Notes: generated from the letters alone by a model not told the origin. A DNA stretch of 64,000 bases from Pseudoalteromonas sp. A601 (GCF_002165575.1 NZ_MXQF01000007.1:124001-188000); one strand, 5' to 3'. Positions 18,678 to 26,993 are shown, counted from the first letter of the stretch. Numbers and translations are program-made.

Positions 18678-19389
18678 TCTTACTCGCCTTGCTCACTAAC
18701 CACCCTGCAAGTGTTTCAAAATCATCATAAGCAACACTGTAAGGTGCGCAATTTACAGCGACATTTTTAAATGCAGTAGATTCTTTTATCACTTCATCTT
18801 TATTTATATGGATAGGGGCTAATAGCGGGGTTTCAGATTGCCATACCTGTAACAGGTCAGACTCAAGTTCACTGGCTGAATTATATTTATTTACTAAAAA
18901 ATAATGTTGCCAATCTTTTGTCGCTTGGTTTAATGAAACTAACCGCTTATAGACTAAACTGTGGCAAATAGCATCACAATTAATGACCTCTAAAACGATA
19001 TCTTGTTCAGTGAAAGAAAAATCATTGAGATCGATATAATTAGGACAGTCAAAAATAACCCACGCACTTTGACTTGTTTTTAAATTGCTTACACCCGCTA
19101 TGGTTTCTTGCAAGCGCTTAATTCCCAACGAATTACTGCCATAAGGAAGAAATATTACGCCATCATTATCAGTAAAAAACTCTTCTATTGCACTTTCGAA
19201 GTTGGGGAAATTACTCCAACCTGAATTATGCTGCCAAGGAAGACCAAGATGCAGTCCGACATCACTTTTGGGATCAAGATCAATGAGTAAAATATCTTCA
19301 TTAGATTTTCGAAATGCACATGCAAGATTAGCCGCAACAGATGTTGAACCAGTACCCCCTTTAATACCTTTAAGAAAAACTCTCTTCAT
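18670..19389 (-). CDS. bcsQ: BcsQ, MinD/ParA-like ATPase of the cellulose machinery
   Basis: This 239-residue SIMIBI-class NTPase, with BcsR, forms a complex that supports BcsA-BcsB assembly and polar placement in E. coli. The P-loop reads KGGTGSTS (residues 10-17). The signature lysine (Lys10) is kept, but the second P-loop Lys is Ser15. E. coli BcsQ is also noncanonical here, with Thr in this place. LLIDLDPKSDVG (Walker A') and WVIFDCPNYIDL (switch) follow. Length matches the family. It starts 6 bp after bcsR and overlaps bcsA by 8 bp. Confidence 0.9.
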   Translation of the reverse strand: MKRVFLKGIKGGTGSTSVAANLACAFRKSNEDILLIDLDPKSDVGLHLGLPWQHNSGWSNFPNFESAIEEFFTDNDGVIFLPYGSNSLGIKRLQETIAGVSNLKTSQSAWVIFDCPNYIDLNDFSFTEQDIVLEVINCDAICHSLVYKRLVSLNQATKDWQHYFLVNKYNSASELESDLLQVWQSETPLLAPIHINKDEVIKESTAFKNVAVNCAPYSVAYDDFETLAGWLVSKASKND

Positions 19390-19395
19390 TGCTTC

Positions 19396-19605
19396 CTACT
19401 TATTTTTTAAAGTACTTATCGATTTTGCATGCGATATTTCTTTTAATAGCGGGTATTTTGCAAAGATTTGTTGATTTTTTTGCACATCAACAATTTCAAT
19501 ATAACTCTGATCTTTACCACCGAAACGGTTTAACAAACATTCAATATCATATTGAGTTAAAATATTTGACTGATCTTTGTAAATATTATGCATGTACTTA
19601 CTCAT
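19396..19605 (-). CDS. bcsR: BcsR, small cellulose-assembly protein
   Basis: This 69-residue protein matches the E. coli BcsR (YhjR) layout. It has a loop then DIECLLNRF, SYIEI and KYPLLKEISHAK, corresponding to the E. coli segments DIVALKQAF, DYADI and RWPLLAEFAQQK. BcsR binds and stabilises BcsQ, and the BcsRQ complex binds the synthase cytoplasmic face. It is the first gene of the minus-strand operon. The start is uncertain: an in-frame ATG four codons later is equally plausible because neither has a strong ribosome-binding site. Identification rests on pattern plus position directly before bcsQ. Confidence 0.8.
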   Translation of the reverse strand: MSKYMHNIYKDQSNILTQYDIECLLNRFGGKDQSYIEIVDVQKNQQIFAKYPLLKEISHAKSISTLKNK

Positions 19606-19703
19606 GTTAAATAATAAGCTTTGAAATTGTGGACTTAATTTACATTATATATAGAATAAGAAACAAAACTAGTGAAAAAGTACTTTTTTTATAGGATGTT
19701 CAT
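19606..19703. promoter_or_regulatory. Divergent promoter region of bcsRQABZC and bcsEFG
   Basis: These 98 bp separate two divergent cellulose operons and must hold both promoters unless transcription starts inside a gene. The stretch is nearly all A/T, with TATATA-like -10 candidates around 19645-19655. No operator palindrome is obvious. An AGGATG ribosome-binding site for bcsE is near its right end. Confidence 0.6.
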
Positions 19704-21326
19704 GTGCCTAGCTTGAAAATAGAGGGGTTACCCACTGCACTTGCAGAACTGAAAAGTGATGCCATATATATACTGCTCTCTCCGTTGGATAACCAAGGAG
19801 TCGAGTTTGCTTTACAGGCAATTTCAGAAGAATCAAAGCAAGATGTGTTTATTTTATCTTCGCAAATAGAGATTTTCTTCGAGACTCCATATTCTGACGG
19901 TGTAAGCGATTTATTTAACAAAGGCAAAGTACATCCATTTACATTTAATAGCGATATTGCCTTGAAAAAGAAATTACATTTCATCCGTAGCTTACTGGCA
20001 GAATTAAAAATTTATGATGGACTATTTGGCTCTACCGTTATTTTGCATATCAATACAGATTTGATAACACACTATAAGCATAGTGAATTGATTGAACAGT
20101 TTAAATTGTTCGAAAGTTTTACAAAAAAATATCAACTGACTCTTATATTTATAACTACCGGCCTTGAAATTGCGCGCGCGCGGATGCTGATTCGCGGCGC
20201 AAATAAATCCTTTGATGGCATAGTGTATGTAAATGAGTCAACGGTTAAGGCCTTAGAGTATGATTACTGGAGCCATTCAGAGGGGATCATAGCTGGAGAA
20301 ACTGTGCTATTAGAAGCGAGCACTAATAAATTTAAAGTTATCGAGGGAAATAATACTGAAACTAAAACGTTCAAACGTAATCACGATTTTGATGAAAATG
20401 ATGTTTGGCTCGTAAAAAGCGCAGTACCAGAAGGCACCAAACTACCCGAATCTTATAAACTGCTTGAAGATAACAAAGCTCTTTACCAGCATGCGAGTGA
20501 AATGAAAGCAGCCACTTTAGTGTTTGCAGTAACACGTTATACAGATTTGGCAGATTTAGCAAAACAATGCTTTTCTTTACGAAAGTTATGTGGCAAAAAA
20601 CTGAAACTCGTTATTCAAAATGTAGATGGTATTATACGCCATCAAGATGAATGTTTATTTTTAACACTTGGGGTTAACCTTATTTTATATAGTTTCTCTG
20701 AGCCATCCCGATTATTATCTCAGATTCAATCTATTCAGGGATTTGAGTTTTCAAGGCCGTTACCCAGCTCGATTGATGAGGTATTACAATACTCACAAAG
20801 CCCGCTGAGCAAAGGTTTTTTACCTTTATCTGAGTTTGTGGAGCAGGTTATAGACTATAGCGATTCAGCGGCTAATTTGGGCGTTAGTGGTGTAATGGTT
20901 ACATTAAGGCTGTTACCAAGAATTGATGTGATTCACCCACTGCAGCTATTTCATGTTAAGCGTGAAGGAGACGTTTTTACCACAGTTGATGAGTACGTGT
21001 ATCTATATCTTCATGCATGTCGAGAGCATGACGTAGATAATGCCATTAGACATTTATTTAAACTTGAAATTGCTGATTTTTTTGATTCAAAGACAGTCAT
21101 TGCCGATCACTTTTTTATTCAACAAGAATGTAGACGATTGAAAAAAGACTATAAAGATAGTGACGTTCCAGATTATACAGATAAATTGAAAGGGAATTCT
21201 AGTTATAAATATAGTCAAGAGTCTATAGACTTATCTTCATTAGATATTGAATCACCAGAGTTTAATCGCGTTAAAAGACCGGATGCTCAACGTTTTCCAA
21301 TGACATTGAATGAATCAAAATTATGA
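19704..21326 (+). CDS. bcsE: BcsE, c-di-GMP-binding cellulose regulator
   Basis: This 540-residue cytosolic protein starts with GTG after AGGATG. It follows the E. coli BcsE plan: a degenerate N-terminal receiver/NTPase-like half, then the GIL-type domain with GIIRHQDECLFLTLGVN and SRLLSQIQSIQGFEFSRPLP, closely parallel to the E. coli LRATDERLLLACGAN and QGQKFSRYVP segments. The RxxD I-site that binds c-di-GMP is intact (Arg312, Asp315). In E. coli BcsE recruits BcsRQ and BcsF to the synthase and increases cellulose output. It overlaps bcsF by an ATGA junction, so the EFG genes are translationally coupled. A short GCGCGCGCGC run near 20170 is a local curiosity only. Confidence 0.93.
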   Translation: MPSLKIEGLPTALAELKSDAIYILLSPLDNQGVEFALQAISEESKQDVFILSSQIEIFFETPYSDGVSDLFNKGKVHPFTFNSDIALKKKLHFIRSLLAELKIYDGLFGSTVILHINTDLITHYKHSELIEQFKLFESFTKKYQLTLIFITTGLEIARARMLIRGANKSFDGIVYVNESTVKALEYDYWSHSEGIIAGETVLLEASTNKFKVIEGNNTETKTFKRNHDFDENDVWLVKSAVPEGTKLPESYKLLEDNKALYQHASEMKAATLVFAVTRYTDLADLAKQCFSLRKLCGKKLKLVIQNVDGIIRHQDECLFLTLGVNLILYSFSEPSRLLSQIQSIQGFEFSRPLPSSIDEVLQYSQSPLSKGFLPLSEFVEQVIDYSDSAANLGVSGVMVTLRLLPRIDVIHPLQLFHVKREGDVFTTVDEYVYLYLHACREHDVDNAIRHLFKLEIADFFDSKTVIADHFFIQQECRRLKKDYKDSDVPDYTDKLKGNSSYKYSQESIDLSSLDIESPEFNRVKRPDAQRFPMTLNESKL

Positions 21327-21499
21327 GTTTAGATCAATTTTTTATCACATTTTCAATTGCGTTAATTATCGGTGTTATTCTGAGTAACGTGAGTAAAACA
21401 GTTTTTACAAAATTACTAAAATATTACCGTAAACTGACATTTCGCCATGTATTGTTGACGCCTTATACACCCGCTAAAAGAAAGAAGGATGAAGAGTGA
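21323..21499 (+). CDS. bcsF: BcsF, small membrane protein of the cellulose complex
   Basis: This 58-residue ORF is too short for many gene callers. It has one membrane helix (about residues 5-24, starting MSLDQFFITFSIALIIGVIL) and a basic cytoplasmic tail ending AKRKKDEE. In E. coli BcsF anchors BcsE at the membrane and connects to BcsG, and it has the same short-helix, basic-tail design. The gene starts within the bcsE stop (ATGA at 21323-21326) and ends within the bcsG start (GTGA at 21496-21499), an unmistakable EFG coupling. Confidence 0.9.
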   Translation: MSLDQFFITFSIALIIGVILSNVSKTVFTKLLKYYRKLTFRHVLLTPYTPAKRKKDEE

Positions 21500-23088
21500 A
21501 AATATCAGGTTTAGGGGTTTGGAATCTATACTTTTTAATTAAATTTGCATTATTTGCTTATGGTGAAATTTCATTTCACTTTTTAGAAAATTTAGCGTTT
21601 TTTGCTTTCCTCACGCTATCGTTTAGTGAAGCTTGGCAACAAAGGTTGAAAAACGTATCTGCAGCTATTTTTGCTAGTGCTTTGTTATATTATGATTCAT
21701 GGCTGCCTCCAATATCCCGTTTAACAAAACAGGTTGGTAATGTACAAGACTTTAGCCTGGACTACTTTTTTGAAATTAGCGCTCGCGTAGTGAGTATCGA
21801 TTTACTATTAAGTATTTTTATTGTTTGTGTATTGTATCGTTTTTCGCATAAATGGCTTCGCTATACTAGTATCTCATTATTAGGCTTTGCTTATGCGTAT
21901 TGGTTATCTACTGCACCGGTAATTAATTCTTCTCAAACAGCACAATTAACCGAACAAAGAAATCAGCCAATTAAATCAACTCAACCCACTGTAAATGTTG
22001 GGGCAGGTAAACGAGAGCAAACCCCAGATGAACAATTAGAAGATTTTTATCAGCAACAAAGTTTGTTAAAAAGCGTTTTTCCTGATCGGCCCACTGGTGA
22101 GCCTTTTGATGTTTTAATTTTGAACATCTGCTCACTTGCTACCGCTGATCTTGAGGCTATTGGTGTTGATGAAACTCAGCTATTTAGTAATTTTGATATT
22201 TTATTTAGCGATTTCAATTCTGCGACCTCATACAGTGGCCCCGCGGCTATTAGGCTTTTAAGAGCTAGTTGTGGGCAAACAAGTCAAACAGATTTATTTA
22301 AATCTGTGCCAGAGCAATGCTATTTATTTAATAACCTGCAAGAGCTTGGTTATGATACTTCTGTGGCGATGAATCATGATGGCCACTTTGATGACTTTAA
22401 AGGGTTAATAAATAAGTACGGTGGGATGAATACGACCGAGTTGGATTTTTCAGGTTACTCTCCTGCCCAATATGGCTTTGATGGTAAGCCGATATATTCA
22501 GATAAAGACGTACTCACAAATTGGTTGGATGCTCAGAGTCAAAATAGTGGCCCACGTTCTCTTTATTACAATACTATAAGTCTTCATGATGGCAATCAGA
22601 TCGCAGGTTATGATCGAATGAGTAGCACCAAAAGTTACCCCATTAGGCAGCAGCAGCTATTTTCAGATATAAACCAGTTTATAGAAAAGTTAGAGCAACA
22701 ACAGCGTAATACCCTACTCGTGATAGTGCCAGAGCACGGTGCTGCACTTGAAGGAGATAAAGTTCAGTTTTCAGGCCTAAGAGAAATACCAAGCCCTAAA
22801 ATTGTATCAGTACCTAGCGCCATTAAGTTTATTGGTCCGAATGTAAGGCACTCAGGATTAATTGAAGTAAAAGACTCGACTAGTTATTTTGGGTTGTCAG
22901 AACTAATAAGTAGAGCATTACGTAATGATATTTTTTCAGGTGACAGCTCGATACAATCATTGTTAGATAACTTACCTCGTGCACCCAAAGTGGCTGAAAA
23001 TGAAGATACCATAATGATGTATATTGGTAATAAGCCCTATATTCAACTTGATGGTGGTGAGTGGACAGCCTACCCGCAAAGCGATTAA
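21496..23088 (+). CDS. bcsG: BcsG, cellulose phosphoethanolamine transferase
   Basis: This 530-residue inner-membrane enzyme transfers phosphoethanolamine from phosphatidylethanolamine to the C6 hydroxyl of cellulose glucose units. Several N-terminal membrane helices (to about residue 140) carry the family signature LGVWNLYFLIKF. The periplasmic alkaline-phosphatase-fold domain shows ICSL (Cys212), SATSYSGPAAIRLLRASCGQ with the Ser247 nucleophile, SLHDGN (His364) and PEHGAAL (Glu413, His414), matching the E. coli zinc-site and nucleophile residues. The start is GTG, overlapping bcsF. Its presence predicts that the exported polymer is pEtN-cellulose, not plain cellulose. Confidence 0.94.
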   Translation: MKISGLGVWNLYFLIKFALFAYGEISFHFLENLAFFAFLTLSFSEAWQQRLKNVSAAIFASALLYYDSWLPPISRLTKQVGNVQDFSLDYFFEISARVVSIDLLLSIFIVCVLYRFSHKWLRYTSISLLGFAYAYWLSTAPVINSSQTAQLTEQRNQPIKSTQPTVNVGAGKREQTPDEQLEDFYQQQSLLKSVFPDRPTGEPFDVLILNICSLATADLEAIGVDETQLFSNFDILFSDFNSATSYSGPAAIRLLRASCGQTSQTDLFKSVPEQCYLFNNLQELGYDTSVAMNHDGHFDDFKGLINKYGGMNTTELDFSGYSPAQYGFDGKPIYSDKDVLTNWLDAQSQNSGPRSLYYNTISLHDGNQIAGYDRMSSTKSYPIRQQQLFSDINQFIEKLEQQQRNTLLVIVPEHGAALEGDKVQFSGLREIPSPKIVSVPSAIKFIGPNVRHSGLIEVKDSTSYFGLSELISRALRNDIFSGDSSIQSLLDNLPRAPKVAENEDTIMMYIGNKPYIQLDGGEWTAYPQSD

Positions 23089-23103
23089 GTAAAGCGATTA
23101 AGT
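23078..23103 (+). repeat. 13-bp tandem duplication across the bcsG stop codon
   Basis: AAAGCGATTAAGT occurs twice head to tail (23078-23090 and 23091-23103). The first copy contains the bcsG stop, so the second copy is untranslated. Confidence 0.85.
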
Positions 23104-23113
23104 AAACAGACAT

Positions 23114-23143
23114 AAAAAAGCCGGGAAGTGGGCTCCCGGCTTA
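23114..23143 (+). terminator. Terminator of the bcsEFG operon
   Basis: A 9-bp GC-rich stem (AAGCCGGGA at 23118-23126 with 23134-23142) with a 7-nt loop lies shortly after bcsG. The T tail is weak. Confidence 0.7.
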
Positions 23144-23179
23144 ATAGGTTTAGCTTTATGTAGCTATGTACTGATTGAA

Positions 23180-23397
23180 TTAGTTACTATCAACAAAGGT
23201 TAAATCATTAATATGTGAAGGGTCTTCTATTACAAAAGTTACTTTAGTTGTATTTAGGTCTAGGTGTTAATTTTGTTGTCTTTTCACCATTTTCACGTTT
23301 AGATATATAAATCGTGCCACCATGTAGTGCAATACTAGAGGCTGTACTCGTTAATCCGGCAACTTTAGAGTAGCAAATAGTGTCAAAAAGCAGACAA
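23180..23397 (-). pseudogene. Decayed 3' end of a sensor histidine kinase (HATPase domain remnant)
   Basis: No intact gene lies in 23143-23596. On the minus strand, translation just left of 23395 gives about 45 codons including VAGLTSTASSIALHGGTIYIS, which resembles the last (G2) box and final strands of a histidine-kinase ATPase domain. The frame stops at 23244. A second frame then supplies TTKVTFVIEDPS and ends at 23180. A 28-nt insertion or imperfect duplication (ACAACAAAATTAAC versus ACAACTAAAGTAAC) accounts for the frame change: removing it would join NGEKTTKVTFVIED in one frame. The 5' part of the gene is absent. The family call is by eye only. Confidence 0.45.
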
Positions 23398-23596
23398 AGC
23401 CTGCTTTATTTTCACCCGCGTTATTTAATGTTTATGGTTAGTGCGATAATCACTAAGCTACAGGAAGTACAAAAGAAAGGGAGCTAACTTAAAAGTTAAA
23501 GTGTAATTGTCCAAAAATCTTTACAATCTACTATCCACAACCTTTTAGTTCGCGTATTATTCGCACCATATTGATTTTCTCTTTTTTGAGGGTGAA
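23398..23596. other. Upstream region of tyrR, no gene seen
   Basis: The stretch is non-coding on both strands as far as I can tell. A small hairpin (AAAGCAG...CTGCTTT, about 23387-23407) lies at its left edge next to the kinase remnant. The right end has a good ribosome-binding site (GAGGGTGA) for tyrR. Confidence 0.4.
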
Positions 23597-25153
23597 ATGC
23601 GTTTAGATATACACTGTGCAGACCGCATCGGTATTGCTCAAGAAATACTTAATATTTTAGTTAATTACCAAGTTGATTTAAAAGGGATTGAAGTCGACTC
23701 AGTTAACTGTCGTATGTATGTAAGTTTTCCGCCTATTGAATTTGAACAATTTCAAAAAATAATGCCATCCATTCGCTTGATTGATGGCGTGATGGATGTT
23801 CGTACCACGGCTTTCTTACCTTCTGAACGTGAGCATAATGAGCTTAATACACTATTAAGAGCATTACCTGATGGCATCATTTCTATAGATGCCAAAGGGT
23901 GGGTTCGGCTTTGTAACGATGCAGCATGTAAAGACCTTCAACTCACTGAGCAGGAAGTTATTGGCTCAAATATTAATAATTTACTGAAAGGCTTTAACTT
24001 TACGCGCTGGCTAGAAAGTAAAGAAGTGCTCGGTCAAACAACTCGAGTTGAAGTGGCTGGCGAGGATTATATTGCGGATATTTTGCCAATTGCTGTACCG
24101 CAAGGAGCCGAAGGCGATGTACTTGCGGGCGCGGTAATAAATATTAAATCGCAAAGCCGCTTAGGTCAGCAGGTAAGTGCGTTTAGACGATATGGTCAAG
24201 AAAGTTTTGCAACTATTCATAATTTTAGCACTGCTATGCGTCGAGTGGTTCGTGAAGCGCGTAAAATGGCACAACTTGAAGCGCCTATTTTGATCACCGG
24301 TGAAACTGGCACAGGAAAAGAATTATTAGCACGTGCCTGTCATTACGCTTCTAACCGCTCAGTAAAACCATTTATTGCCTTGTCTTGTGCTTCGCTGCCA
24401 GATGATGTGGCAGAGTCTGAATTATTTGGTTACGCCGGTTACGAGGAAAATGCAGCGCCGAAACGTGGTGTGCTTGAACAAGCCGATGGTGGGACTGTAT
24501 TTTTAGATGAAGTTGGAGAAATGTCGACTCAGCTACAAACTAAATTACTTCGTTTTTTACAAGATGGTACCTTTAGAAAGGTTGGCGACGAGAATGAAGT
24601 TAAAGTAAACGTGCGTATTATTGCTGCTACACAAAAAGATTTACCTGCAATGGTACAAGAAGGGGCGTTCAGAGAAGATTTATATTACCGCATCAATGTA
24701 TTAACGCTTGAGATCGCTCCTCTACGCGACCGAAAAGCAGATGTAGGGCCACTAGCTGAGCACTTTATTCAAAAATATGCGCAGCAAAATGGCCACGCAA
24801 TACCTGAGTTATCGGCTGAGTGTTTAGCATTTTTACAAGATTATCCTTGGCCTGGTAATGTTCGTCAGTTAGAAAACGCTATCTATAGAGCGGTGTCATT
24901 ACTTGATGATAATGAGTTAAGAGTAGAGCACTTACAGCTGCCTACATTCACACATGATTTAGGTTATTTAGAGTCAGATTTTGAAGGTTCATTGGATCAA
25001 GCCGTTAAACGTTTTGAGGCGACCCTGTTACGTAAACTGTATCCGGCGTATCCAAGCTCAAGGCAGTTAGCGAAACGCTTAGGTTTAAGCCACACTGCGG
25101 TGGCTAATAAGCTTCGCGATTATGGTATTAATCGCAAAACAGTTAAGGTATAA
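23597..25153 (+). CDS. tyrR: TyrR-type transcriptional regulator of aromatic amino acid genes
   Basis: This 518-residue regulator is organised as an N-terminal ACT domain (1-75, MRLDIHCADRIGIAQEIL), a PAS domain (about 78-190), an AAA+ domain and a Fis-type helix-turn-helix (about 480-515, SSRQLAKRLGLSHTAVANKLRDYGI). Walker A is GETGTGKE and Walker B is GGTVFLDEVGEMS. The sigma-54-contact motif GAFTGA is replaced by a GYAGYEENA segment, as in E. coli TyrR, so it probably acts on sigma-70 promoters as repressor or activator responding to tyrosine/phenylalanine. The ATG follows GAGGGTGA. Likely targets nearby in the chromosome include hppD, fahA and aromatic transport genes, though I found no clear TyrR box. 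Confidence 0.94.
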   Translation: MRLDIHCADRIGIAQEILNILVNYQVDLKGIEVDSVNCRMYVSFPPIEFEQFQKIMPSIRLIDGVMDVRTTAFLPSEREHNELNTLLRALPDGIISIDAKGWVRLCNDAACKDLQLTEQEVIGSNINNLLKGFNFTRWLESKEVLGQTTRVEVAGEDYIADILPIAVPQGAEGDVLAGAVINIKSQSRLGQQVSAFRRYGQESFATIHNFSTAMRRVVREARKMAQLEAPILITGETGTGKELLARACHYASNRSVKPFIALSCASLPDDVAESELFGYAGYEENAAPKRGVLEQADGGTVFLDEVGEMSTQLQTKLLRFLQDGTFRKVGDENEVKVNVRIIAATQKDLPAMVQEGAFREDLYYRINVLTLEIAPLRDRKADVGPLAEHFIQKYAQQNGHAIPELSAECLAFLQDYPWPGNVRQLENAIYRAVSLLDDNELRVEHLQLPTFTHDLGYLESDFEGSLDQAVKRFEATLLRKLYPAYPSSRQLAKRLGLSHTAVANKLRDYGINRKTVKV

Positions 25154-25167
25154 ATTTATATTGGGCG

Positions 25168-25659
25168 CTACTGTTTAGTGCCCATGTTTTTTGTTACTCC
25201 ATCAATAGCGACACTATCAATACCTTCATCTTTAAATTCAACCATAATGCTAATATTATTACGGGCAAAGAAGTAGTCTTTGTTGTCTAAGCTTATAACG
25301 TAATCGCCTTTTACTGGGTCTTTAAATTTTTGTTTTTTAAGTTGCAGCGTATGTTCGCCAATTTGCCAGTTAAAGCTCTCGATAAATCCATTGTTGAATT
25401 CTTGCACCCAAATTTGTTGCTCATCCTTAGATAAAGTGATGGCAATAGAGTAAGACTCAGGTAATTGCATGTCATAACTTTTTTCGCCGATGGTGAATTT
25501 TTTACTATCTGCGTGCCAACCAAAACCAAATTTAAAAGGTTTTTCAACCCCAGTTGGATAGCGTACTTTACCTTCTCCTGGGTAATCAAAATCGGCCCAA
25601 GTAGGGCAGGAGCAAAGCGCGAGTAAAATACTCATAGAAGATATTAGTTTAATCATCAT
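25168..25659 (-). CDS. Secreted hypothetical protein
   Basis: This 163-residue protein has a signal peptide (about 1-22, cleavage after PTWA). The mature part is short, charged and beta-rich (FNWQIGEHTLQLKKQKF, YFFARNNISIMVEFKDEG). I do not recognise the family. It is convergent with tyrR and divergent from the thioesterase gene, with no operon partner. The pattern of an N-terminal strand with repeated Lys/Asp-rich turns suggests a small periplasmic beta protein. No catalytic motif or cysteine pair is visible in the mature region. Confidence 0.7.
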   Translation of the reverse strand: MMIKLISSMSILLALCSCPTWADFDYPGEGKVRYPTGVEKPFKFGFGWHADSKKFTIGEKSYDMQLPESYSIAITLSKDEQQIWVQEFNNGFIESFNWQIGEHTLQLKKQKFKDPVKGDYVISLDNKDYFFARNNISIMVEFKDEGIDSVAIDGVTKNMGTKQ

Positions 25660-25764
25660 TTAAAATACTATTTTTTATCGTATGCAAGAGATTAGAGTAG
25701 AATATTCTCCATTGCAACTAGCTGTGCTACACTCAGGCTATTGTTAACTGGTAAGACCTTTATT

Positions 25765-26301
25765 GTGAACCTTTATTTTCGTCTCCTACTATTATTTTTT
25801 AAAATTAAACGTAACCGCAGCTATCAGTCATTATTAGACACGGTTGATATTGACTATAAAGCACTACCATCTGATTGCGATATTAATTTACACCTGACAA
25901 ATTCTCGCTACCTCGCGATGATGGATTTAGCGCGCACATGGATGACTGAGCGGGTGGGCTTACTAGGCGTAATAATGAAGAAACGTTGGTTCCCGATTGT
26001 TAATGCCACAGCGATTACTTACATACGAGATATAAAACCAATGCAGCGCTATACTATTAGTACGCGTTTGGTTGGCTGGGATCATAAATACTTTTATATC
26101 GAGCAAAAATTTCACTCTGAGCGCGGCTTACATGCAATTGCTTATGTGCGTGGTGTTTTTAAGCGTAAAAAAGGCGTGGTAAGCGTTGAAGAAATGCTTA
26201 CTGAAGCAGGATTTGAGGGGGTTGCACCTATTTTACCTGCCGAAGTGATGCATTGGAAAGAAATGCTTGAGCAGAAAAAAGTCACTAATCTGGCTCCATA
26301 A
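25765..26301 (+). CDS. Acyl-CoA thioesterase-like hotdog protein
   Basis: This is a hotdog-fold protein of about 178 residues related to 4-hydroxybenzoyl-CoA thioesterase/THEM6-like proteins. The N-terminus is hydrophobic (NLYFRLLLLFFKIK). The family motif region SDCDINLHLTNSRYLAMMDLAR follows, with the D-x-N-x-H/N-N-x-R-Y layout that positions the substrate, then HKYFYIEQKFHS and AYVRGVFKRKKG. GTG at 25765 is taken as start because homologous proteins begin near NLYFR. An upstream TTG at 25741 would add eight residues. It is monocistronic, with a bidirectional terminator after it. The physiological acyl substrate is unknown. Confidence 0.8.
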   Translation: MNLYFRLLLLFFKIKRNRSYQSLLDTVDIDYKALPSDCDINLHLTNSRYLAMMDLARTWMTERVGLLGVIMKKRWFPIVNATAITYIRDIKPMQRYTISTRLVGWDHKYFYIEQKFHSERGLHAIAYVRGVFKRKKGVVSVEEMLTEAGFEGVAPILPAEVMHWKEMLEQKKVTNLAP

Positions 26302-26325
26302 AAAAAGGCCTTGCGGCCTTTTTAC
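26300..26325 (+). terminator. Bidirectional terminator between thioesterase gene and ompW
   Basis: AAAAAAGGCC-TTGC-GGCCTTTTT at 26301-26323 is a perfect short hairpin with A and T tracts on both sides, placed between two convergent genes. Confidence 0.9.
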
Positions 26326-26339
26326 TTAAGTGCGTATTA

Positions 26340-26993
26340 TTAAAACTTATATTTAATACCTAGCATTGCCACAACGGGGTCAATCTTTACAGTTGAGGTA
26401 AGTGCTTGAGCACCATCTGCATAGACGGTTGCATCAGTTTCGATATCCATTACAGATACCATAGCGTGCAGGCCCCAGTTTTGGTCGAACATATAATTGA
26501 AACCGGCTTGTGCAACAAAGCCAAATGAATCATCGAGTTTTACTTCAACGTCATTTGTGCCAAGTACTGACTTAAGTGCTGCAGACGGCTCTTCATCAAA
26601 AAACACGGTATAGTTAACCCCAACACCAACGAATGGGCGAAATGCTGATGTGCCCTCTAAAAAGTGATACTGGGCAATAAGCGATGGTGGTAAATGCTTG
26701 ATGTTAGCAATGTTATTACCTGCTAAACCGCCCGCACCGTTTACATCGTGAGAGAAGGGTGTTGCAGCAACTAACTCTAATACCCATTGATCATTAAATG
26801 CATAATCTACAGTAATACCTAATTGCGTATCAGAATCTGGTTTTAAACCCAAAGCTGAGTTTTCGTTGATTGCTGAGCTACTGTTATCAGGGTTTACATT
26901 AATAGCACCCAGATTAACGCTCAAGTTTGCACTAGCAAATGGAGACGCGATTAATAAAGAGGTAAATAAAGCTGCGCTAAGTTGTTTTTTCAT
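26340..26993 (-). CDS. ompW: OmpW-family outer membrane protein
   Basis: This 217-residue protein has a clear signal peptide (cleaved after FASA, about residue 22) and an eight-stranded barrel pattern. Family segments include NSALGLKPDSDTQLGITVDYAF, NIKHLPPSLIAQYHF, RPFVGVGVNYT, QNWGLHAMVSVMDIET and a C-terminal GIKYKF with the terminal Phe required by the BAM machinery. OmpW forms a narrow hydrophobic pore for small molecules and often responds to salinity, redox or iron. The gene is transcribed alone and convergent with the thioesterase gene. The upstream stretch to 27228 is shared with the divergent MATE gene. Confidence 0.93.
   Translation of the reverse strand: MKKQLSAALFTSLLIASPFASANLSVNLGAINVNPDNSSSAINENSALGLKPDSDTQLGITVDYAFNDQWVLELVAATPFSHDVNGAGGLAGNNIANIKHLPPSLIAQYHFLEGTSAFRPFVGVGVNYTVFFDEEPSAALKSVLGTNDVEVKLDDSFGFVAQAGFNYMFDQNWGLHAMVSVMDIETDATVYADGAQALTSTVKIDPVVAMLGIKYKF

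Noticed and set aside
20168..20182. GCGCGCGCGC run inside bcsE as possible Z-DNA or phase-variable tract
   Set aside because: It is short, in frame (encoding IARARM) and within otherwise ordinary coding sequence.
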